Origin: AG41 sp036522815
GTDB taxonomy: Bacteria; Gemmatimonadota; Gemmatimonadetes; Gemmatimonadales; GWC2-71-9
NCBI GenBank assembly: GCA_036522815.1
Contig: DATDFC010000134.1
Coordinates: forward strand, 1-12,859
Direction of reading: 5' to 3'
DNA: 12,859 nt
Below are positions 1-5,801 of the stretch, piece by piece. Every line of letters begins with the position of its first letter. Positions within the stretch are counted from its first letter, which is position 1. The notes under the pieces were generated by a model. It was not told the origin of the DNA and made no database searches. It saw only the letters and a list, made by a program, of their open reading frames with translations. Made by a program: the position numbers and the translations under genes.

Positions 1-280
1 GCCGCTGCGCGGCGGCGTCGCGCGCGGCCTGGCGGTTCGCCACCACGAGGCGCAGCGCCTCGGGCGGGCGGCCGCTCACCGGCGCCACATAGCTGGTCAG
101 GCGGCCGAGCATCTCGAACACGCCGTACAGCGCCTGGCCGAGGCGGCTCACCAGGATCGGGGTGAGCACCAGGCCCACCACGATCTTGGCGCCGTACTCG
201 AGCCCGTACGCGGCGACGGTGAACGACGCCTTCTGGGTGAGCGAGGGGCGGCGCGCGCCGGCGAGCGCCAGGACGGTCAT
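1..280 (-). CDS. Polysaccharide/oligosaccharide flippase (Wzx/MATE-like), N-terminal part
   Basis: The gene starts at an ATG at 280 and runs out of the window at position 1, leaving 93 residues. After a short basic start (ARRPSLTQKASF) comes a first membrane helix with AAYGLEYGAKIVVGLVLTPI, followed by LVSRLGQALYGVFEML. That pattern, a helix ending in TPILVSRLG and then YGVF, is typical of the first transmembrane segments of Wzx-type lipid-linked oligosaccharide flippases of the polysaccharide biosynthesis family. Such proteins move undecaprenyl-linked repeat units across the inner membrane. The start overlaps the stop of the upstream oxidoreductase gene (ATGA, 277-280), and only a weak ribosome site (GGTG) precedes it, so translation is probably coupled. 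It is the third gene of a minus-strand run. The family call rests on one helix and its flank, so another multi-helix glycan transporter is possible. Confidence 0.72.
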   Translation of the reverse strand, partial: MTVLALAGARRPSLTQKASFTVAAYGLEYGAKIVVGLVLTPILVSRLGQALYGVFEMLGRLTSYVAPVSGRPPEALRLVVANRQAARDAAAQR

Positions 281-1515
281 GACACCGCCGCCACCAAGTG
301 CACGCGCTCGCCGATGCGCTGCACCAGGTACTCCGCCAGGGAGAACGCGCAGGTGAACGCGGGCGACACGGCATTGAGGACGTGGAACGAGCGGTCGTCG
401 CCCTCGTAGCGGAAATCCATCTCGAGGCGGCGCTCCCGCACGTCGAACAGCTGCGCCCGGATCCCGGTGGATCCCCAGCGGCGGAACGCCGCCGGGCGGA
501 CGCCGTCGACCAGGGCCGCCGCCCGGCGTACCAGCCCGCGTCGTCCGTAGCTCTTCAGCTCCGCCAGGGCGAGACGCCGGAATCCAAAGTCGTCGCGCCA
601 CAGCATCCCCAGCTCCCGGGTGGCGATCGAGAGGCACTCGTCGAGCCGGAAGTTGCGCCAGCCGTCGTATTGCTCGCGCCACAGCGCGGGTGACGCGGTG
701 GGCCCGATCTTGAGCGTGGCTCCGCCTATCCCGCGCGTCACGTGGACGCCGAGAAACGGGTTAGCGAGTTTCGGCACCGGATACACGTGGGTGCGCACGC
801 CCGGCGCGCCGGGCTCGGCCAGGAGGTAGCGTCCGCGAAACGGCAGGATGCGATAGCGCTGTGAGAACCCGAAGTCGCGCGCCACGCGGTCGGCGTACAG
901 CCCGGCGGCGTTCACGAGATAGCCGGCGTCGATGGTACCGGCCGAAGTCCGGACGGCATTGCCGGCGGGCTCCCGCCCCCGATACGCCACACCGGTGAGC
1001 AGCTCGATACCGGCGGCGTGTGCGTCGGCCACGAGACTCGTCACGACCTCGGCCGGCTGCACGGTGGCGGTGGAGGGAGAGAACAGCGCCCGCTGGTACG
1101 TGCGCGCCCGAGGCTCGAGCCGGCGGACGTCGTCGGCCGAGACGACCGCCAGGGGCACTCCGTTGGCCCGGCCGCGGCGCTCGAGCTCATCGAGGCCGGG
1201 GAGGTCGGCGGCGTCGCGCGCCACCACCAGCTTGCCGCAGCGGTCGAGCGGCAGCCCGCGCTCGACGCAGTAGGCGGCGAGCTGGCGGTTACCCTCGCGC
1301 GTCAGCCGCGCCTTGAGCGTGTCGGCCGTGTAGTAGAAGCCGGCGTGCAACACGCCCGAGTTACGCCCGCTCGCGTGCAGGCCGCAGGCGGGTTCCTTTT
1401 CGAGCAGGGTGACCGAGCAGTCGCCATGACGGCGCTTGAGCTCGAGGGCGAGGGTGAGGCCGAGGATGCCGCCCCCCACCACCAAGAAGTCGGTCGTTCG
1501 CGCCGCTCCGAGCAC
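277..1515 (-). CDS. LhgO-like FAD-dependent oxidoreductase (L-2-hydroxyglutarate oxidase family)
   Basis: This is a complete protein of 412 residues, the usual length for LhgO/DAO-superfamily flavoproteins. The N-terminus carries the FAD-binding Rossmann motif VVGGGILG (about residues 12-19), then the acidic residue after the second strand (LLEKE, about 38-41). The block GRNSGVLHAGFYY (about 50-62) closely resembles the HNSGVIHAGVYY block I recall from E. coli LhgO. Further LhgO-like blocks are the CGKLVVA segment, PFRGRYLL, and YPVPKLANPFLGVHVTR. The family oxidises L-2-hydroxy acids, chiefly L-2-hydroxyglutarate to 2-oxoglutarate, passing electrons to the membrane quinone pool. Here the gene lies between a sugar SDR and a flippase, so the true substrate may be a sugar-derived hydroxy acid; that is inference from context. 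The start is GTG at 1515, chosen because a strong Shine-Dalgarno sequence lies 7 nt upstream. The gap to the upstream gene is 14 nt, which fits an operon. Confidence 0.85.
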   Translation of the reverse strand: MLGAARTTDFLVVGGGILGLTLALELKRRHGDCSVTLLEKEPACGLHASGRNSGVLHAGFYYTADTLKARLTREGNRQLAAYCVERGLPLDRCGKLVVARDAADLPGLDELERRGRANGVPLAVVSADDVRRLEPRARTYQRALFSPSTATVQPAEVVTSLVADAHAAGIELLTGVAYRGREPAGNAVRTSAGTIDAGYLVNAAGLYADRVARDFGFSQRYRILPFRGRYLLAEPGAPGVRTHVYPVPKLANPFLGVHVTRGIGGATLKIGPTASPALWREQYDGWRNFRLDECLSIATRELGMLWRDDFGFRRLALAELKSYGRRGLVRRAAALVDGVRPAAFRRWGSTGIRAQLFDVRERRLEMDFRYEGDDRSFHVLNAVSPAFTCAFSLAEYLVQRIGERVHLVAAVS

Positions 1516-1522
1516 GGTCGCG

Positions 1523-1528
1523 CCTCCC
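1523..1528 (-). promoter_or_regulatory. Ribosome binding site deciding a GTG start
   Basis: On the minus strand GGGAGG lies 7 nt upstream of the GTG at 1515. It is a near-perfect Shine-Dalgarno sequence at standard spacing and supports GTG as the start of the LhgO-like gene. It falls just before the gap from the upstream stop codon (TAA, 1530-1532). Confidence 0.7.
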
Positions 1529-1529
1529 T

Positions 1530-3518
1530 TTACACGGGGGTCGCCGGGGTGGGCTCGCGCGCGGCGGTCCAGTCCCCACTTCGCCGTCGCGGCGTCGTGA
1601 GCGTCTGCCGCAGCGCCTGGACGTTGTGGTACGCGGGATTCTGATAGTCGCGGAGGGCGGGATGCGCGCGCACGGCGGCCGCGACCTCACGGATCCCCGC
1701 GGCCACCGTCCACTCGGGCTCGAATCCCAGCACCCGGCGGATCTTGGCGAAGCTGACCCGATAGTCCCGCAGGTCGGTCCCGTCGCGTTGCCGCGCGATC
1801 TGGACGTCGCCCACGATCTCTGCCACCATGTCGCCCAGCTGCGCGATCGTGTGGTTCAGGGCGTCGCCCCCGACGTTGAAGATCTCGCCGGCGACGCGCT
1901 CGGCCGGCGCTTCGAGGGCGGCGATGAACGCCCGCGCGGCGTCGCGGCAATGCACGTTGGGGCGCCACTGGTTGCCGCCGTTGATGGTGATGCCGCCGTC
2001 CGCCACCCCCCGCACCGTGAGCGTGTTCACCACGAGGTCGAAGCGCATCCGGGGCGAGAGCCCGAACACCGTGGAGAGCCGCAGCACCACGGGCTCCACG
2101 TCGCCGGCGCGGTCGAACAGGATGTTCTCGCTCAACACCCGCGTGCGCGCGTACAAGGACACCGGGTTGAGCCGGGATTGCTCGGTCAGGGCGCCGCCGG
2201 CGCTGGCCCCGTACACGCTGCAGCTCGAGGCGAACACCAGCCGCCGCACGCGGTGGAAGTTGCACGCCTCGATGAGGATCTTGGTCGCCGTGTAGTTGAG
2301 ATTGATCGTCTCTTCGGGGTCGAGGTTACAGGCGGGGTCGCCCACGATGGCGGCGAGGGCGATCACACCGTGCACGTCACGCAGTGCGCGACCGACATCG
2401 CGGCTCGAGCAGACGTCGCCGGCGAGCACTTCGAGGCGCGGATGCCGCAGTCCCTCGATCCCGGCCCGCCCATAGTCGAATCGGTCCAGCACCCGCACGC
2501 AGTAGCCCCGATCGAGGAGCATGCGCGTCAAGTGCGAGCCGATGAACCCGGCCCCGCCGGTCACGAGCACGCGGCGGCCGCCGTCGGCGGTGGCAGGCGC
2601 GGTCGGAGCGGCGGGGACGGGGGCTCCGTCGAGCAGCTCGTGCAGCGTCACGCTCCCGGGGCGGTGCACGTCGCGCCCGCGCACGAACCGGTCGATGCCG
2701 CCGATCGCCCGCACCCGGATGCCCACCTGCTCGAGGCGCCGGCCGAGCGCGCGCACCACGGCGCGGGTGGCCGAGGGCATCGCGACGATCACTTCATCCA
2801 CGTCGTAGCCCTGCGCCAGCGCGAGGGCGTCGCGCACGCCGCCCAGCACCGGCACGCCGTTCAGCAGGGCGCCGTGCTTGACGGGATCGTCGTCGAGGAA
2901 GCCGACCAGCTGCACGCTCGGGGCGGCGCCCTCCAGCAGCTCGCGCCCGATGGACAGGCCGTGCTGGCCCGCCCCGGCGATCAGCACGCGGTGGCGCGGG
3001 GCGACGCCGCTGCGCCCCGGCCGCGCCCGCTGCTTCGCTTCGGTCACCGACCAGCGGCGCAGGGCGCGTACGGCCACGCACAGGAACAGCATCAGCAGCA
3101 CGACCAGGAGCAGGCTGGCCACCGACATGCCCAGCGTCCCGAGCCCCCGCAGCGCCAGCAGGGCGCCCAGCACGATGGCGCTCGACACGCTGAGGGCGAG
3201 CGCTTCCCGCATGCTGGTGTAGCGCCAGATGGCCCGGTAGCTGCCACCCAACCCGTCCGCCACGACCAGGACGAGTCCCACGAGCAGGGCGAGCGAGGCG
3301 GTCTCGCCGACGCCGATCGTGCGGATGCCTTCGCCCACGGCCACGGCCGTGACGACGGCGGCCGCGCCGCAGCAGAAGTCCACGGCCATCTTCACGGCCC
3401 GGCGCACGCCGGCATGGCGCAGCCCCTGGTCGAGCGCGCGCACGGCGGCGGCGAGGGCCCTGACGGGCCAGAAGAATCCCTGGGCGACATGGTCCAGCTC
3501 GAGGCGGGTCGAAGTCAT
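1530..3518 (-). CDS. Membrane-anchored chimera: FlaA1/PglF-type N-terminus plus extended SDR sugar epimerase/dehydratase
   Basis: The protein has 662 residues. Four hydrophobic helices (about 43-62, 73-90, 107-124, 129-150) precede a first Rossmann unit (VLIAGAGQHGLSIG, about 178-191), then GFLDDDP and GVPVLGG. This is the membrane plus CoA-binding-like half of FlaA1/PglF/WbpM-type nucleotide-sugar dehydratases. A Pro/Ala linker (about 299-312) leads to an extended SDR domain with the NAD-binding motif TGGAGFIGSH (320-329), DxxD-like GDVCSS, and an SSCSVYGAS catalytic-serine strand (431-439). In normal FlaA1 relatives the second half is a CapD/Polysacc_synt_2 dehydratase; here it looks like a UDP-sugar 4-epimerase/4,6-dehydratase-type SDR. 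The expected catalytic YxxxK reads YARTR (456-460), with arginine for lysine. ATG at 3518 has an AGGG ribosome site 5 nt upstream. It probably modifies a nucleotide sugar at the inner membrane. The substrate cannot be told, and loss of the lysine could mean a changed or lost activity. Confidence 0.82.
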   Translation of the reverse strand: MTSTRLELDHVAQGFFWPVRALAAAVRALDQGLRHAGVRRAVKMAVDFCCGAAAVVTAVAVGEGIRTIGVGETASLALLVGLVLVVADGLGGSYRAIWRYTSMREALALSVSSAIVLGALLALRGLGTLGMSVASLLLVVLLMLFLCVAVRALRRWSVTEAKQRARPGRSGVAPRHRVLIAGAGQHGLSIGRELLEGAAPSVQLVGFLDDDPVKHGALLNGVPVLGGVRDALALAQGYDVDEVIVAMPSATRAVVRALGRRLEQVGIRVRAIGGIDRFVRGRDVHRPGSVTLHELLDGAPVPAAPTAPATADGGRRVLVTGGAGFIGSHLTRMLLDRGYCVRVLDRFDYGRAGIEGLRHPRLEVLAGDVCSSRDVGRALRDVHGVIALAAIVGDPACNLDPEETINLNYTATKILIEACNFHRVRRLVFASSCSVYGASAGGALTEQSRLNPVSLYARTRVLSENILFDRAGDVEPVVLRLSTVFGLSPRMRFDLVVNTLTVRGVADGGITINGGNQWRPNVHCRDAARAFIAALEAPAERVAGEIFNVGGDALNHTIAQLGDMVAEIVGDVQIARQRDGTDLRDYRVSFAKIRRVLGFEPEWTVAAGIREVAAAVRAHPALRDYQNPAYHNVQALRQTLTTPRRRSGDWTAAREPTPATPV

Positions 3519-3672
3519 TGCTGCCCTGGTTGAGGGTGGCGCGAGCGTGCCGGGCGTGCGTGCCCGCCGCGCGCGTGAATCACGTCTCGTGCCGAGACTG
3601 CCCGAGGCGGCGTCGTGCCGCGGCGTGCGCCCGGCTGCTACTCAACGGCGACACTTTAGTCACAATCGTGTA
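3519..3672. other. 154-nt spacer inside the minus-strand sugar gene run, with small palindromes
   Basis: No gene is seen here. The spacer holds an 11-bp palindrome CGTGA-A-TCACG (3574-3584), immediately followed by CACG-TCT-CGTG (3581-3591, overlapping it) and GTCTC-GTGCC-GAGAC (3585-3599). The end next to the deacetylase stop (about 3650-3677) is less GC-rich than its surroundings. On the minus strand that patch carries TTGTGA, a weak -35 look-alike, without a convincing -10 at the right distance. The spacer is long for an operon gap of this type, so a second promoter or a processing/attenuation site ahead of the SDR gene is plausible. No T-tract follows any hairpin, so a classical terminator is not supported. 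Confidence 0.35.
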
Positions 3673-4344
3673 TCAGACCGCCGCGCCCGCGCGCAGCGTG
3701 CGCCGCACGGTCATGAACACCTCGGCGGCGTCCATGCAGCATTGATTGCCCCAGGCGCGGGCGCGATGGCGCAGCGCGTCGAGCGAGCGCGGGTGCGGAT
3801 AGGGGCGCACCTCGCTCTCGTAGCAGGCCATGGCCGCGATCTTCTGCTCGAGCGTCGTCGAGATGTCCACCCAGGTGTCCGGGACGAAGCTGCGCGGATA
3901 GCCCCACTCGGTGCTGCTCGCCGTGTCGAAGGCGTACACCGCCTCGATGAACGGCTCGAGCGGACGGGTGGCGACGAGCGCGGCCCGGAACAGCAGCGCG
4001 TGATCCTGGTTGGCGTCGCCTCCGAACTGGCAGTACACGACGGCCGGGCGCAGCTCGCGCACCGTCCGCTCCAGCGGCACGATCAGGTCGAGCAGCGACT
4101 GGGTGTCGAGCCGCTGATCCGGAAACCCCAGCGGCCGCGACTCCACCAGGCCGAGCGTGCGCGCGGCGCGCCGCATGTGCTCCACCTGGCCGGCGCCACC
4201 GGGCCCGTAGCGCAGCGACTCCCCCTCGCACGCGACCACGGCGGTGACCTCGTCCCCGGCGCGGGTGTGCAGGGCGAGCGTGCCGCCGCACCCCAGCAGC
4301 TCGTCGTCGGGATGGGCGGCGATGACCAGAACGCAACGGCTCAC
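3673..4344 (-). CDS. PIG-L/LmbE-family deacetylase
   Basis: The protein has 223 residues if the GTG at 4344 is the start. It opens with VLVIAAHPDDE, whose HPDD (residues 11-14) supplies the conserved zinc ligands of the PIG-L/LmbE fold. The second zinc-site block is GGDANQDHALL (about 108-118), with H115 as the likely third ligand. The family removes acetyl groups from N-acetylglucosamine-type substrates (for example GlcNAc-PI or GlcNAc-Ins) and often lies in glycan clusters. Here a nucleotide sugar, a lipid-linked sugar or the polymer could be the substrate. The GTG is preferred because it begins right before the first beta strand. A GAGG lies 9 nt upstream, inside the stop region of the preceding aminotransferase gene (11 nt between the two genes). 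A longer frame exists upstream but would run deep into the aminotransferase gene and is not credible. Confidence 0.85.
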   Translation of the reverse strand: MSRCVLVIAAHPDDELLGCGGTLALHTRAGDEVTAVVACEGESLRYGPGGAGQVEHMRRAARTLGLVESRPLGFPDQRLDTQSLLDLIVPLERTVRELRPAVVYCQFGGDANQDHALLFRAALVATRPLEPFIEAVYAFDTASSTEWGYPRSFVPDTWVDISTTLEQKIAAMACYESEVRPYPHPRSLDALRHRARAWGNQCCMDAAEVFMTVRRTLRAGAAV

Positions 4345-4355
4345 GGGGCCAGACC

Positions 4356-5561
4356 TCAGCGCCGGTGCCGGCGCACGACGTCCAACACGGCCTCGATCAC
4401 ATCGCCGGCATCGGCGTCGCTCAGGCCGGCGCTCAAGGGCAGGCTCAGCATCCGCTGATAGTTCGCGTGTGCCACCGGCAAGCTGTCGGGCCGGTAGCCG
4501 TACTTGTCCCGGTAGTAGGGGTGCAGGTGGATCGGGATGAAGTGGACCGAGGTGCCGATATTGCGCTGCCGCAGCTCCTCGATGAACGCATCGCGATCGA
4601 TGCCGAGCACGCCGGGCACGAGCCGCAGCACGTACAGGTGCCAGGCGTGCTCCACCTCGGGGCGTCGCGCCGGCAGCTCGAGCGCGTCCTCGGCCGCGAA
4701 CGCCGCGTCGTACATCGCGATCACCGCCCGGCGGCGCTCCTGAAAGCGGGCGAGCTTGCGCAGCTGCCACAGCCCCAGCGCGGCCTGGATGTCGGTCATG
4801 TTGTACTTGAAGCCGGGCACCACGATGTCGTAGTGCCAGTGCCCGCCCTTGTCGTAGCGCTTCCAGGCATCGCGGCTCATGCCGTGCAGGCTCACGATGC
4901 GGGCGCGATCGAGAAACGCGGCCTCGCCCGTGAGCATGCCGCCCTCGGCGGTCGTGAGGTTCTTGGTCGCGTAGAAGCTGAAGGCCACGGGGTTGTCGCC
5001 GGCGCCGATGAGACGGCCCCGGTATCGGGCCGCCACGGCGTGCGCGGCGTCCTCGACCACCGTGAGCCGATGCGCCGCCGCGAGCTCACCGATGCGGTCG
5101 AGGTCGGCCGGGTGGCCGGCGTAGTGCACCGGGAGAATGACGCGGGTGCGCGGCGTGATCGCCGCGGCGACGAGGGCGGGATCGATGTTCAGGGTGTCGG
5201 GCTCGACGTCCACCAGGACGGGCCGGGCGCCCACATGCTCGATCACGTTGACGGAGGCCGCGAACGTCGTGGGCGTCGTGATCACCTCGTGGCCCGGACC
5301 GATGCCCAGCGTCACCAGCGCGGTGTGCAGGCCCGCGGTGCACGAGTTCAGCGCCAGCGCGCCGGTCGCGCCGAGGTAGGCGGCGAACTCCTGCTCGAAC
5401 CGCTTGGTCTTCGGCCCGGTCGTGATCCAGCTCGACCGCAGAGTGTCCACGACCTCGGCGATCTCCTCCTCGCCGATGAGCGGAGGCGCGAACGGCAGGA
5501 AATCGCGCCGTGGCGCTGGCGGGGGAACCGAAGTGGTCGTAGCTACCGGTATCGTCGTCAT
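4356..5561 (-). CDS. DegT/DnrJ/EryC1/StrS-family sugar aminotransferase
   Basis: The protein has 401 residues from the ATG at 5561. It carries the full signature of PLP-dependent sugar aminotransferases that act on nucleotide-linked keto-sugars: PPLIGEEEIAEVVDTL and SSWITTGPKTKRFEQEFA near the N-terminus, NSCTAGLHTAL (72-82) for the PLP phosphate, VVEDAAHA with D171 contacting the pyridine nitrogen, and SFYATKNLTTAEGGM with K200 as the PLP lysine. The C-terminal half has the family's FKYNMTDIQAALG, and VHFIPIHLHPYY that lines the sugar site. It should transfer an amino group, usually from glutamate, to a 4-keto (or 3-keto) dTDP/UDP-sugar; the exact sugar is unknown. A GTG at 5609 would add 16 residues (HTTCFVRRRPHHVDG plus the initiator), but these do not look like family sequence and lack a ribosome site. 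It heads the minus-strand run and is followed closely by the deacetylase gene. Confidence 0.9.
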   Translation of the reverse strand: MTTIPVATTTSVPPPAPRRDFLPFAPPLIGEEEIAEVVDTLRSSWITTGPKTKRFEQEFAAYLGATGALALNSCTAGLHTALVTLGIGPGHEVITTPTTFAASVNVIEHVGARPVLVDVEPDTLNIDPALVAAAITPRTRVILPVHYAGHPADLDRIGELAAAHRLTVVEDAAHAVAARYRGRLIGAGDNPVAFSFYATKNLTTAEGGMLTGEAAFLDRARIVSLHGMSRDAWKRYDKGGHWHYDIVVPGFKYNMTDIQAALGLWQLRKLARFQERRRAVIAMYDAAFAAEDALELPARRPEVEHAWHLYVLRLVPGVLGIDRDAFIEELRQRNIGTSVHFIPIHLHPYYRDKYGYRPDSLPVAHANYQRMLSLPLSAGLSDADAGDVIEAVLDVVRRHRR

Positions 5562-5801
5562 GCCGTCCACGTGGTGAGGGCGCCGCCGGACAAAGCAGGT
5601 TGTATGCACGGGACCGCGCGCGCCGGCGGCTTTGCGGTGGAAGGGGTTACGCGGCGGGCGGTGGCGCGGCGCGCGCCCCGTTGCCGCGCTCGACTTACAA
5701 CTCCGCTGGCGTTCTGCGACGCCGCGCCTCGCTGTCAGCCGATGTCCGGCCGCCGATCACCACTCCGCTCGCGGTACTGACCTTGCCACGCGACATCGCT
5801 C
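5562..5801. other. Divergent intergenic region between the sugar operon and the secreted beta-helix gene
   Basis: These 240 nt should hold promoters for both directions. The plus-strand side has a sigma-54-like element (listed separately). For the minus-strand operon I see no convincing -35/-10 or -24/-12 pair; a weakly AT-rich spot reading TGCATACAAC on the minus strand (about 5598-5607) is the best -10-like patch. Much of the middle is low-complexity GC (alternating GC around 5618-5630 and 5669-5681). No small gene could be supported. Confidence 0.4.
5767..5786 (+). promoter_or_regulatory. Candidate sigma-54 (-24/-12) promoter of the beta-helix gene
   Basis: GG at 5773-5774 and TTGC at 5783-5786 are 8 nt apart, the spacing of the sigma-54 consensus GGCACG-N4-TTGC. 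The stretch GCTCGCGGTA just at and before the GG is identical to the one in the element before the tyrosine kinase gene (10157-10176); over 20 nt, 17 match. With the C of TTGC at -12, transcription would begin near 5798, only about 4 nt before the ATG at 5802. The CAC of the consensus is TAC here. GG-N8-TTGC alone occurs by chance several times in a window this size, so the weight lies in position, orientation and the second copy. Confidence 0.42.

Noticed and set aside
1626..3533. A 635-codon open frame on the plus strand opposite the chimeric SDR gene.
   Set aside because: It has low-complexity His/Ala/Gly composition and no motif, while the opposite strand encodes well-formed Rossmann domains.
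3670..3677. TGTATCAG, also present in the dyad at 10051-10072.
   Set aside because: It has no matching second arm and contains the deacetylase stop codon; a single 8-mer match is within chance.
4547..4560. A third GG-N8-TTGC match on the plus strand.
   Set aside because: It lies inside the aminotransferase gene, antisense to it, with no gene downstream and without the GCTCGC flank of the other two; taken as background.
4345..4770. Upstream extension of the deacetylase frame to 365 residues.
   Set aside because: The added part lies wholly inside the aminotransferase gene and has Arg/Ala-rich shadow composition; the zinc motif begins right after the GTG at 4344.
5618..5681. Runs of alternating GC that could be read as repeats or Z-DNA.
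   Set aside because: They are short and expected from base composition; no repeat unit or partner copy was found.
4365..5780. A 471-codon plus-strand frame opposite the aminotransferase, and a similar 512-codon one opposite the regulator (8369-9907).
   Set aside because: Both are reverse-frame shadows of strongly supported genes.
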